Positions 8,236 through 17,089 of a stretch of 64,000 nt of DNA are shown here, piece after piece. Location: contig NZ_JBFHJW010000012.1 in the NCBI RefSeq assembly GCF_041595635.1, positions 1 to 64,000 on the forward strand. The letters are read 5' to 3'. Both the position numbers and the translations under genes were made by a program. Numbering within the stretch: the first letter of the stretch is position 1; the number at the start of each line of letters is the position of its first letter. This DNA is from Labilibaculum sp041595635 (GTDB lineage Bacteria; Bacteroidota; Bacteroidia; Bacteroidales; Marinifilaceae). The notes under the pieces were generated by a model. That model made no database searches, had not been told where the DNA came from, and was given only the letters and a program-made list of their open reading frames with translations.

Positions 8236-10083
8236 ATGAATAAACTGATTCTGTTTTTTGTAAGTATATTTTTATTTTCCTGTTCTGTGAAAACAGAAAC
8301 AAGGGAATTGAACCTGATTCCTCAACCGGAATCCATAGATCTAAAAGATGGCAGTTTTTTGATTTCTGCCAGTACCAAATGTTATATTCCAGCGGAATAT
8401 GCAAATGATTTTCAGACTTATGTTTCTGGAAAATTGAAAAATGATTTAGCGGTTGATATTGAGGTGGTGGCTGGAACATCAGAGCTTGCTTCTAATTTTA
8501 TTGAATTTGTTGTTGGCAACGATGAATCAATGGCAGACGAAGGATATCGTTTGGAAGTATCATCGGAAAAGGTGTTGTGTACAGCCAATTCTTATGCAGG
8601 TTTGTTTTACGCTTTTCAAACGCTTCGTCAATTGATTCCTGCAGATGCAAAGCAGAAAGCAGAAATTCCATGTTTACTGATTAAGGACAAACCTCGTTTC
8701 GAATGGAGAGGAATGATGATCGACGTGTCTCGTCATTTTCAGACCAAGGAATTTATCATGAAGCAAATTGATATTTTTGCGGCCTATAAAATGAATAAAT
8801 TTCACTGGCATTTAACCGATGATCAGGGTTGGAGAATTCAAATAGATAAGTATCCAAACTTAACCGATAAAGGTGCATGGAGAGCTGATAGAACTGGAAT
8901 TGCCTGGTGGAAAAGAGAGGCTGCAACAGCCAAAGAGGCCAAAACAGTAGGTGGCTTTTACACCAAAGAAGATATTAAAGAAGTAATTGAATACGCTCGA
9001 CTTAGAAATGTGGAAATCATACCAGAAATTGATGTGCCTGGGCACAGTAAAGCTTTGGTTGCATCCTATCCTTTTTTGTGCTGTGTTGATGAGGCTAATT
9101 TTGAAGTAGCTGTTGGAGGAAAAGCTCCCGATAATGCTTTGTGTGCCGGAAAAGAAACGACCTATGAATTTTTAGATAATGTATTAACTGAAGTAGCTGA
9201 ATTATTCCCTTCAAAATACATTCACATTGGTGGCGATGAGTGCAACAAGAAAAACTGGAAAAAATGTCCACTTTGCCAAAAAGTGATGAGTGATAATGAT
9301 TTAGAAGACGAAGAGGACTTGCAAAGTCATTTTATTCAGCGAGTAAACAAAATGGTTACTTCTAAAGGTAAAACCATGATTGGCTGGGACGAAATTTTGA
9401 GTGGTAAAGGTGCCAAAGGTGCTACAATTATGGCATGGCGAAGAAATAAATACACTCCTGAAGTGGATGCACCTAAAGGGGGCTATCCAACAATACAGGC
9501 ATCATATAATCATTCCTATATCTGCCAGGTTCAGGGACCAACTGATATGGAACCAGAAGGACCAAAGGTAGTGCTTCCTTTGTGGAAAGTATATAGTTAC
9601 GAACCAATTCCTGAAGAATTAACAGCAGAAGAAGCTAAGTTGGTAAAAGGAACTGAGGCTTGTTTATGGGCAGAGTTTACACCTACCGAAGAACATTTTG
9701 AGTACATGCTTTATCCTCGTACTTTTGCCAATGCAGAAGTAGCATGGAGCCAACCAGAAGTAAAAGATTGGGCTAGATTTCAATCGGCTGTTGAAGCTCA
9801 TTTTCCTAGTCTGGATCGCGATGCTATCAACTATTCTACCAGTATGTACACAGTTTATGCACCATTTGCAATTGATCAGTTACATAACCAAGCAATCGTA
9901 TATTTAGAAACAGAAATGGTGGGTTATGATATTTATTATACTTTAAATGGAGATGAACCATCTGTAAAGGGAACTAAATATGATGGAGTATTTAAAACGA
10001 AACCTCGAACTTTACTTAAAGCTGGTTTATTTAATAAGGAAGGTAAATTGTTAGGAGAAGTTACCGAAGTAAGATTGAAGTAA
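8236..10083 (+). CDS. GH20 beta-N-acetylhexosaminidase (lipoprotein)
   Basis: An exo-acting beta-N-acetylhexosaminidase that removes terminal GlcNAc or GalNAc by substrate-assisted catalysis. The lipoprotein signal ends at a Cys near residue 16 (LFSC). A GH20b-like N-terminal domain covers about residues 25-145, followed by the catalytic barrel starting at RFEWRGMMIDVSRHF. Other markers are KMNKFHWHLTDDQGWR, EIDVPGHS and the catalytic pair Asp334-Glu335 in HIGGDEC. The C-terminal 65 residues resemble the CHB_HEX_C beta-sandwich (YYTLNGDEPS). It follows the SGNH gene by 78 bp and precedes GH172 by 30 bp. Together with the GH92 mannosidases it fits trimming of N-glycan antennae, although GH20 enzymes also act on glycosaminoglycan and mucin glycans. 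Confidence 0.93.
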   Translation: MNKLILFFVSIFLFSCSVKTETRELNLIPQPESIDLKDGSFLISASTKCYIPAEYANDFQTYVSGKLKNDLAVDIEVVAGTSELASNFIEFVVGNDESMADEGYRLEVSSEKVLCTANSYAGLFYAFQTLRQLIPADAKQKAEIPCLLIKDKPRFEWRGMMIDVSRHFQTKEFIMKQIDIFAAYKMNKFHWHLTDDQGWRIQIDKYPNLTDKGAWRADRTGIAWWKREAATAKEAKTVGGFYTKEDIKEVIEYARLRNVEIIPEIDVPGHSKALVASYPFLCCVDEANFEVAVGGKAPDNALCAGKETTYEFLDNVLTEVAELFPSKYIHIGGDECNKKNWKKCPLCQKVMSDNDLEDEEDLQSHFIQRVNKMVTSKGKTMIGWDEILSGKGAKGATIMAWRRNKYTPEVDAPKGGYPTIQASYNHSYICQVQGPTDMEPEGPKVVLPLWKVYSYEPIPEELTAEEAKLVKGTEACLWAEFTPTEEHFEYMLYPRTFANAEVAWSQPEVKDWARFQSAVEAHFPSLDRDAINYSTSMYTVYAPFAIDQLHNQAIVYLETEMVGYDIYYTLNGDEPSVKGTKYDGVFKTKPRTLLKAGLFNKEGKLLGEVTEVRLK

Positions 10084-10113
10084 TTAAATTATTGGTATAA
10101 TTTAAGATATACG

Positions 10114-11730
10114 ATGAGAAATACAGTGTTTGTTTCTATATTGGTTTTAAGTTCTTTGTTTTTTTCCTGTAATCAGGAAGAAACGATTACCATTGAATCT
10201 TTGTTGCATGAAATGGTTGATCGTGATGCGATTGCCACCTATCCTGAAATAGATTGGCGTTTGAAACAGCAAAGTAGTTACAATAGAGTTTCTACGAGTC
10301 CTGATGATTCTATAGGATGGTTTAATAACCACGATTTCAATTCGAATGAGAAAGACCATAATTTTATTCGAATAGAAGAGAAGAACGGCCAGAAAGAATG
10401 GGTTTTAATGGAACATGAAGGTCCAGGTGCAATTGTACGCACCTGGATGCCTTTCTTAAATCCCAATAAAGCAGATACAGATCTTCAAATAAAATTTTAT
10501 TTCGATGGTGATACCCTTCCTGTTTTGGAAGGGAATATGCTTTCTTTATTAAATGGAAGCGGATTAATTCCTTATCCTTTAGCACATCAATCAATTCGTT
10601 CGGCCGTATCTTTTTTCCCAATTCCTTTTGCTAAAAGTTGTAAGGTAACAGTAACAGGTCGTCCATTTTTCTATCAGTTTACTTATCGTGAATATCCTCA
10701 AGGAACACTAGTTAAAACATTTACTTTGGAAGATTTTAACTCAGCTAAAAAATTAATAACTAGCGTCGGAGAGAGCTTACTTCATCCTCAAACAAAGGCA
10801 GATGGTGGAAAAGTTGAATTCAACACAACTTTAACATCTAAGGAGCAAAAAAGTATTGAGCTGCCTTCTGGAAATGCTGCCGTTAAAGAGATATCATTAA
10901 AATTGGGCAACTATGCCGATTCTACCATTACTCGTTCAGTTGTACTGAAAATGGAATTTGATGGGAAAGAAACAGTTTGGTGTCCTATTGGAGATTTTTT
11001 TGGAACAGGAATTGGTATCAACCCATTTCAAGGCTGGCACAATACAGTTACCGAAGATGGAACAATGTTTAGTCGTTGGGTGATGCCATATCAGCAATCC
11101 GGTAAAATATCAATTCTAAACTTAGGAAATGAAACGCTTGATATTGCTTTAAATGCTGTAGTTGGAGATTGGCAGTGGAACGAACAAAGTATGTATTTTC
11201 ATGCAGCTTGGCGAGGGCAATATCCTGTAGCTACACGTCCTTATTCCGATTGGAACTATATCACTTTACAAGGTCGCGGAGTATACGTTGGAGATGCTTT
11301 AACAGTAATGAATCCGGTTGAAAGATGGTGGGGCGAAGGTGATGAAAAAATATGGGTGGATGGAGAAGATTTTCCTTCCCTTTTTGGTACTGGTACCGAA
11401 GATTATTACGCCTACTCATGGGGAGGGAAAAGTACCGACTTTTACGAGCATCCATTTCATGCTCAGCCTCGTAGCAATGTCTACAATAAGTTGAATAGAA
11501 AAACGACTGATGAAAGAAATACCAAAGGATTCAGTACAGAAACACGAACACGAGCTTTAGATGGAATGCCATTTGCTAGCTCTTTAAAATTAGATATGGA
11601 AATTTGGAGTTGGACCGATTGTGAAATGGCTTATGGTGTTGGAATGATGTGGTATGGCGATGCACAAACTACTTCAAATCGACTTCCTGATCCTGAGGGG
11701 GCTTTGAATGTTCCTGAGATTCCGGAATAA
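10114..11730 (+). CDS. GH172 (DUF2961) family protein (lipoprotein)
   Basis: A member of the former DUF2961 family, now GH172, whose characterised members act on alpha-D-fructofuranosides and arabinofuranosides. The lipoprotein signal ends in LFFSC near residue 19. Family marks visible are GPGAIVRTWMPF near residues 108-119, a FDGDTLPV loop, the GDFFGTGIG block and GTGTEDYYAYSWGG near residues 427-440. Acidic residues in the last two regions are the likely catalytic ones, which is inference from family conservation. At 538 residues it has one double-jelly-roll core plus the signal. No fructose or arabinose genes are nearby; the neighbours are GH20 and a sulfatase, so its substrate here may be a new pentofuranosyl or other sugar decoration. 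Confidence 0.85.
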   Translation: MRNTVFVSILVLSSLFFSCNQEETITIESLLHEMVDRDAIATYPEIDWRLKQQSSYNRVSTSPDDSIGWFNNHDFNSNEKDHNFIRIEEKNGQKEWVLMEHEGPGAIVRTWMPFLNPNKADTDLQIKFYFDGDTLPVLEGNMLSLLNGSGLIPYPLAHQSIRSAVSFFPIPFAKSCKVTVTGRPFFYQFTYREYPQGTLVKTFTLEDFNSAKKLITSVGESLLHPQTKADGGKVEFNTTLTSKEQKSIELPSGNAAVKEISLKLGNYADSTITRSVVLKMEFDGKETVWCPIGDFFGTGIGINPFQGWHNTVTEDGTMFSRWVMPYQQSGKISILNLGNETLDIALNAVVGDWQWNEQSMYFHAAWRGQYPVATRPYSDWNYITLQGRGVYVGDALTVMNPVERWWGEGDEKIWVDGEDFPSLFGTGTEDYYAYSWGGKSTDFYEHPFHAQPRSNVYNKLNRKTTDERNTKGFSTETRTRALDGMPFASSLKLDMEIWSWTDCEMAYGVGMMWYGDAQTTSNRLPDPEGALNVPEIPE

Positions 11731-11801
11731 ATAATTGTTGCATTAATTTTTATTACCCTATAAAATATCACGCTTTTTAAAAGCAAATAAATATACTTAA
11801 T

Positions 11802-13301
11802 ATGATTTGTAAAGTTAAATATGCACTTAACACATTTGCACTTGCAATGCTAGTTGTATTTGGCACCAGTTGTGAACAAAAAAACGAAAGTAAAAAACCG
11901 AATATCGTTTATGTGATTTGTGATGATTTGGGTTATGGTGATGTACAGTTTTTAAATCCTGAACATGGGAAAATACCCACGCCAAACATGGATAAGTTAG
12001 CTACAGAGGGAATGTCATTTACCGATGCTCATGGGGGATCTTCAGTTTGCACTCCAACTCGCTATGGTGTACTTACAGGTCGTTATGCCTGGCGTTCACA
12101 TTTACAAACAGGCGTGTTAGGAGGTGGTGCAGAATTTGAACCTTTAATTTCAGAAGATATTTTAACAGTTCCGAAATTACTTAAAAGAGCCGGTTACCAG
12201 ACAGCTGCTATGGGAAAATGGCATTTGGGTTTTGCTGTTAACGATGCCGAAGGAAATCCTGTTGATGTGTATAATGGTAAAAAGAGGCCTTCTCCTGCGC
12301 CAATAGGTTCAGTTGTGCCAAACGGACCTGTTAGTCGTGGTTTTGATTCGTATTTAGGTTTCCATCACTCTGCTTCTATGGAAACAGTAATTAAAGACGA
12401 TAAAGTAATTGATAACATGCCTACGGTAAAAATGTTAGAGTTTTTAGGCGATAATGCAAGTGAGTATATCGAAGAAAAATCGAAGGAAAAAGATCCTTTT
12501 TTCTTGTATTTAGCATTAAATTCTCCTCACACTCCAATTGTGCCTTCTGAAAACTGGAAAGGCAAAAGTGGCATGGGTGATTATTGCGATTTTGTAATGG
12601 AGACCGATTATGTGGTTGGTCGTGTTATGGAAGCTCTCAAAAAAAATGGAATTGAAGAGAATACATTGGTATTTTTAACCAGCGATAATGGTTGTTCCTA
12701 TTTTCCAGCGAAGGCAGGTAAATTACAGAAAGAATATGGTCATTACATCAGTGGACCATTTCGAGGTTCAAAATCAGATATCTGGGAAGGTGGACATCGT
12801 GTGCCTTTTATTGCAAAATGGCCAGGGAAAATTGAAGCGGGTTCAACCAATGAACAACTGGTTTGTTTGACCAATTTAATGGCGACTGTTGCCGATATAA
12901 CAAATGTTGTTGTGCCAGAAAACGAAGGTGTTGATTCCTATAGTATTTTACCGCTTTTGATAGATGAGAATGCAAAAAGTGCTTACACTTCGGTAATTCA
13001 TCATTCTATCAAAGGTAAATTCTCTATCCGTAAAGGAAAATGGAAGTTAGAGCTTTGTCCTGGTTCTGGAGGATGGTCTTTCCCGAATGATGGTAGAGCT
13101 CGTAAAGACGGGGATCCGGAAATTCAGTTATACGATTTGGAAAATGATATTAGTGAGCAGAATAATGTTTATCAGCAACATCCTGAATTGGTGAAAGAGC
13201 TTACCGCGGAATTGGTTGCTATCGTTGAAAGAGGCAGAACCAAAGAGGGAGAAAAACTGAATAACGATGTTGAGGTAGATATTTTTAAGTCAGACAAATA
13301 G
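11802..13301 (+). CDS. S1 family sulfatase (lipoprotein, arylsulfatase A-like)
   Basis: A formylglycine sulfatase with a lipoprotein signal (lipobox Cys near residue 24, GTSC). Metal ligands are in CDDLGYGDV, and the maturation motif C-T-P-T-R begins at Cys83 and continues YGVLTGRYAWR. GKWHLG and TSDNGC blocks are present, and the protein ends with the usual small C-terminal subdomain (LYDLENDISE). The TRYGVLTGRYAWRS stretch is typical of arylsulfatase A/N-acetylgalactosamine-6-sulfatase-like enzymes, so a 6-O-sulfated hexose or hexosamine is a reasonable guess. It starts 71 bp after GH172 and ends 18 bp before a GH92 gene, which suggests that desulfation and demannosylation are coupled. Confidence 0.92.
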   Translation: MICKVKYALNTFALAMLVVFGTSCEQKNESKKPNIVYVICDDLGYGDVQFLNPEHGKIPTPNMDKLATEGMSFTDAHGGSSVCTPTRYGVLTGRYAWRSHLQTGVLGGGAEFEPLISEDILTVPKLLKRAGYQTAAMGKWHLGFAVNDAEGNPVDVYNGKKRPSPAPIGSVVPNGPVSRGFDSYLGFHHSASMETVIKDDKVIDNMPTVKMLEFLGDNASEYIEEKSKEKDPFFLYLALNSPHTPIVPSENWKGKSGMGDYCDFVMETDYVVGRVMEALKKNGIEENTLVFLTSDNGCSYFPAKAGKLQKEYGHYISGPFRGSKSDIWEGGHRVPFIAKWPGKIEAGSTNEQLVCLTNLMATVADITNVVVPENEGVDSYSILPLLIDENAKSAYTSVIHHSIKGKFSIRKGKWKLELCPGSGGWSFPNDGRARKDGDPEIQLYDLENDISEQNNVYQQHPELVKELTAELVAIVERGRTKEGEKLNNDVEVDIFKSDK

Positions 13302-13319
13302 AATGCTAAAAAACAAGTA

Positions 13320-15620
13320 ATGGATAAGAAGATTTTATTTTTATATCTGGGAGCAATTTCGTATTTGCTATTAAGTTGCGCTCCAGCGGAGAAAAGCACA
13401 GAGGCGGTTGATTATATCGATCCGATTATCGGAGCCATTACTTATGGAAAAAAAACGAAGGATGCGCATGGCTTTGGGAAAACTTTTCCCGGAGCTGCAA
13501 CTCCCTTTGGTTTGGTTCAGCTGAGCCCGGATTCCTTTACCGGAGGAGACAATGGGAGTGGTTATTCGTATGAACACAATACGCTAGAAGGATTTAGTTT
13601 TACTCATATGAGTGGGGTAGGCTGGTTTGGCGATTTGGGAAATTTTTTAGTAACTCCTACAGTTGGTAAGTTAATTACGAATCGTGGTATTCCTACGAAT
13701 CCAGAAGAAGGATACCGTTCTCGTTTCTCGCACGAAACAGAAGTAACTAAAGCAGCTTACTATGCTGTTACCATGGATGATTATCAGGTGAGAGCTGAAT
13801 TAACAGCAGCTCCGCGTGCCGGAATTATTCGCTTCACTTATCCTGAGAGCGATAGTTCGCGAATTCAAATCGATTTGTCGAGAAGAGTGGGAGGTACATC
13901 AACCGAGCAATACATTAAAGTTGAGAATGAAAATACCATTTCAGGATGGATGAAATGTCCTCCTGAAGGAGGTGGATGGGGAGCTGGCCAAGGTAAAGCC
14001 GATTACACCGTTTATTTTTACTGCCAGTTTAGTAAGCCACTAAAAGATTATGGTGTTTGGAGTGCTGATATTCCTGTTGAAGGAAGAAAAATGCGCCATA
14101 TCCGTAAAGAGGCTTATCAAGATGCTGTGAAAAATGCACCTCGTTTTAAAAACGCGAAGGAAATGCAAGGGAAACACCTTGGTTTCTATACCAACTTTAA
14201 AACCAAAGAAGGGGAAGAGGTATTGGTGAAAAGCGGAATTTCTTTTGTGAGCGTTGAAGGTGCTGAAGAAAATTTATTGCACGATATTGCCCATTGGGAT
14301 TTCGATAAAGTGCATAACCAATCTCGTGAATTGTGGAATGATGCTTTAAGAAATGTAAGCGTTTCGGGTGGTAGTGAGGAAGAAAAAACAATTTTCTATA
14401 CTTCGCTTTACCATACCATGATCGATCCAAGAACATTCTCAGATGTAAATGGAAATTACATAGGTGCTGATAAAAATGTTCACCAAAGTAATGATTTTAC
14501 CTATCGTACCATATTTAGTGGATGGGATGTGTTTCGTTCGCAATTTCCTTTACAAACCATTATCAATCCATCTTTAGTGAATGATGAAATCAATTCGCTC
14601 CTGCAAATGGCCGAATTAAGTGGAAGAGAGTATTTACCTCGCTGGGAAATGTTGAACTCCTATTCAGGCTGTATGTTGGGTAATCCGGCTGTTTCGGTTA
14701 TTGTGGATGCTTACGAGAAAGGCATCAGAAATTATGATATCGATAAGGCATTTGATTATTGTAAGAATTCAGTGGATACATTTACAAATGAACCACTTGG
14801 TTTTATCCCTAAAAAGGTATCCATGACAATGGAATATGCCTATTCTGATTGGTGCATGGCCAAGTTTGCCGAATCGCAAAACAAAGAAGATATTGCTGAA
14901 GAGTATTACAAAAGAAGTAATAACTATAAGAATATCTGGAATGAGGATGTGAAATGGTTTAGAGCGAGAACTGAAGATGGTAAATGGACAGAATGGAAAG
15001 GAAAAACTACGCATGGACAAGGTTGTATCGAAAGTAATCCTTATCAGCAAGGTTGGTTTGTTCCTCACGATATTGAAGGATTGAAATCACTAATGGGTGG
15101 AGAAAACGCATATCGTGATTCCTTGATTTCCTTTTTTGAAAAAACCCCAGAAGACTTTTTGTGGAACAATTACTATAATCATCCTAATGAGCCGGTTCAT
15201 CATGTTCCATTTATGCTGAATACTGCAGGAGTGCCGCATTTAACGCAGAAATGGACACGTAAAATTTGTAAGGAGGCTTATGGTGTAGGTGCATATGGTC
15301 TTTGTGGTAACGAAGATGTGGGGCAAATGTCGGCATGGTATGTTTTAACTGCCATGGGAATTCATCCAATCTGTCCAGGAGATAATATTTATCAGATTAC
15401 AAGTCCGGTTTTTAGTAAGATTGAAATCAATCTCGATTCAAACTATTATAAGGGAAAGAAATTTACCATCGAAGCAAAAAATAATTCTTCCGAGAATATT
15501 TACATCCAATCCATGAAATTGAATGGAAAAGTATTGGATCGATTTTGGATAACGCATGAAGAAATAGTAGCAGGTGGAACTTTAGAAATGGAAATGGGAT
15601 CGCAAGCAAAAATACAGTAG
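13320..15620 (+). CDS. GH92 exo-alpha-mannosidase, divergent (lipoprotein)
   Basis: A calcium-dependent exo-alpha-mannosidase of family GH92. The lipoprotein signal ends in LLSC near residue 20. Family marks are YIDPIIG, PGAATPFGLVQLSPD, FSFTHMSGVG, a catalytic-acid region with Glu571 in CIESNPYQQGWFVPHD, the NEPVHH motif and GNEDVGQMSAWYVL. The acid region differs from the usual EGNAWQY block found in the other GH92 genes of this window, and GNEDCGQ is GNEDVGQ here. It may act on a different linkage or on a substituted mannose. 766 residues is normal. It lies between a sulfatase (18 bp) and a GH29 fucosidase (43 bp) rather than in the GH92-rich block downstream. Confidence 0.9.
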   Translation: MDKKILFLYLGAISYLLLSCAPAEKSTEAVDYIDPIIGAITYGKKTKDAHGFGKTFPGAATPFGLVQLSPDSFTGGDNGSGYSYEHNTLEGFSFTHMSGVGWFGDLGNFLVTPTVGKLITNRGIPTNPEEGYRSRFSHETEVTKAAYYAVTMDDYQVRAELTAAPRAGIIRFTYPESDSSRIQIDLSRRVGGTSTEQYIKVENENTISGWMKCPPEGGGWGAGQGKADYTVYFYCQFSKPLKDYGVWSADIPVEGRKMRHIRKEAYQDAVKNAPRFKNAKEMQGKHLGFYTNFKTKEGEEVLVKSGISFVSVEGAEENLLHDIAHWDFDKVHNQSRELWNDALRNVSVSGGSEEEKTIFYTSLYHTMIDPRTFSDVNGNYIGADKNVHQSNDFTYRTIFSGWDVFRSQFPLQTIINPSLVNDEINSLLQMAELSGREYLPRWEMLNSYSGCMLGNPAVSVIVDAYEKGIRNYDIDKAFDYCKNSVDTFTNEPLGFIPKKVSMTMEYAYSDWCMAKFAESQNKEDIAEEYYKRSNNYKNIWNEDVKWFRARTEDGKWTEWKGKTTHGQGCIESNPYQQGWFVPHDIEGLKSLMGGENAYRDSLISFFEKTPEDFLWNNYYNHPNEPVHHVPFMLNTAGVPHLTQKWTRKICKEAYGVGAYGLCGNEDVGQMSAWYVLTAMGIHPICPGDNIYQITSPVFSKIEINLDSNYYKGKKFTIEAKNNSSENIYIQSMKLNGKVLDRFWITHEEIVAGGTLEMEMGSQAKIQ

Positions 15621-15663
15621 TTGATGAAATGACTGCTATTTTGTTTGGGAGTTTAAGAAGAGT

Positions 15664-17001
15664 ATGAAAATAAATTTTAAAAATAAGACAATGAAGAATT
15701 CGTTAATAATTGCAGTTTTCCTGATGTTAGGATTGGGTGTTCAAGCGCAGGAATATTCTTTCCCGATGGATGAATACACACCAACAGAAGGTAATCTTGA
15801 AGCTCGTAAAGAATTTCAGGATATGAAATTTGGTATGTTTATCCACTGGGGAATTTACAGTATTCCTGGCGATGGTGAATGGGTGATGTTTCAACAGCAT
15901 ATTCCGTATGAAAAATACAGTCGACTAGCCAGCTTTTTTAACCCACAGGCTTTTGATGCCAAAGAATGGGTGCAAATTGCTAAGAATGCAGGTATGAAAT
16001 ACATCACGATTACTTCTCGGCATCACGATAGTTTTAGTATGTTCGATACTGAAGCTTCGGATTACAATATTGTTGATGCGACACCTTATGGAAAAGATCC
16101 TTTAAAAGAGCTTGCTGAAGAGTGTAAAAAAGAGGGGATCAAATTGAACTTTTACTATTCGCTTTTAGATTGGGCTAGAGAAGATTACGGTTTTGGAAAG
16201 AAAATTGTTGATGGAAAACCGGTTGATGCCGATTGGGATAAGTATATCGATTTTATGAAAACACAATTAACTGAACTGTTAACAAATTATGGAGAAGTTG
16301 GTTGCATTTGGTTCGATGGACACTGGGAGCGTAAAACAGTAGATTGGCGTTATAACGAAATTTATCAGCTCATTCATAAGTTGAGTCCGAATACCTTAAT
16401 TGCAAACAATCACCATCTTACACCAATTCCAGGTGAGGACATTCAAACTTTTGAAAGAGATCTTCCAGGGGAGAACAAAGGAGGATTTAGTCATGGTGTT
16501 AAAGTGAGTCAACTTCCATTGGAATCTTGCGCTACCATGGGAAAAGCTTGGGGATTTAATTTGAACGATAAAAAGTTGAAGTCGACTAAACAAATCATTC
16601 ATTTCCTTGTGAAAGCTGCTGGTAAAAACGGAAACTTGCTACTAAATGTTGGTCCTATGCCAAATGGTGAAATTCAACCTGAATTTGTAAAAACTTTAGG
16701 CGAAATTGGAGAATGGACTTCAAAATATGGAGAAAGTATTTATGGTACCAGAGGAAATGTAGTTGGCCCGCAGGAGTGGGGTGTTATAACTTCCAAGGAT
16801 AAAAAATTGTATGTTCATATTACACATGCACCAGGCGAAGATTACATTTTTATTAAAAATTTAGACGCGAAAGTATTGTCTGCTCAAACTTTCGACGGTA
16901 AAAAAATCAAATTTAAGCAAGTTAAGGAAGGTGTATTTGTTTATCCAGGTGAGATAGATGCAGATGCATTTGATACAATTCTTACTTTAAAAATTAAATA
17001 G
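15664..17001 (+). CDS. GH29 alpha-L-fucosidase
   Basis: A retaining alpha-L-fucosidase of family GH29 that releases terminal L-fucose, which would feed the fucose pathway at 45488-52749. Markers are KFGMFIHWGIYSIPG near residues 55-69, RHHDSFSMFD, and the nucleophile Asp218 in IWFDGHWE. A C-terminal beta-sandwich covers about residues 350-445. Two ATGs are possible: 15664, or 15691, which gives a clean signal peptide beginning MKNSLI and ending VQA. I keep the first but regard the second as equally likely. No lipobox is seen, so it is probably soluble in the periplasm. A strong hairpin (17014-17063) follows the gene and may end the transcript. Confidence 0.93.
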   Translation: MKINFKNKTMKNSLIIAVFLMLGLGVQAQEYSFPMDEYTPTEGNLEARKEFQDMKFGMFIHWGIYSIPGDGEWVMFQQHIPYEKYSRLASFFNPQAFDAKEWVQIAKNAGMKYITITSRHHDSFSMFDTEASDYNIVDATPYGKDPLKELAEECKKEGIKLNFYYSLLDWAREDYGFGKKIVDGKPVDADWDKYIDFMKTQLTELLTNYGEVGCIWFDGHWERKTVDWRYNEIYQLIHKLSPNTLIANNHHLTPIPGEDIQTFERDLPGENKGGFSHGVKVSQLPLESCATMGKAWGFNLNDKKLKSTKQIIHFLVKAAGKNGNLLLNVGPMPNGEIQPEFVKTLGEIGEWTSKYGESIYGTRGNVVGPQEWGVITSKDKKLYVHITHAPGEDYIFIKNLDAKVLSAQTFDGKKIKFKQVKEGVFVYPGEIDADAFDTILTLKIK

Positions 17002-17013
17002 TACATGCATGAT

Positions 17014-17063
17014 AATTCAATTATTTACCCTTTAATGGGTAGGTAATTGAATTGTCTTTTTTA
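17014..17063 (+). terminator. Hairpin with T tract after GH29
   Basis: The inverted repeat 17014-17030 / 17036-17053 has a five-base loop and one bulged region, and is followed by a run of Ts at 17057-17062. It has the form of an intrinsic terminator and separates GH29 from the next sulfatase. Confidence 0.6.
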
Positions 17064-17089
17064 GAGTAGCCGCCTAAATCTTGAATCTT

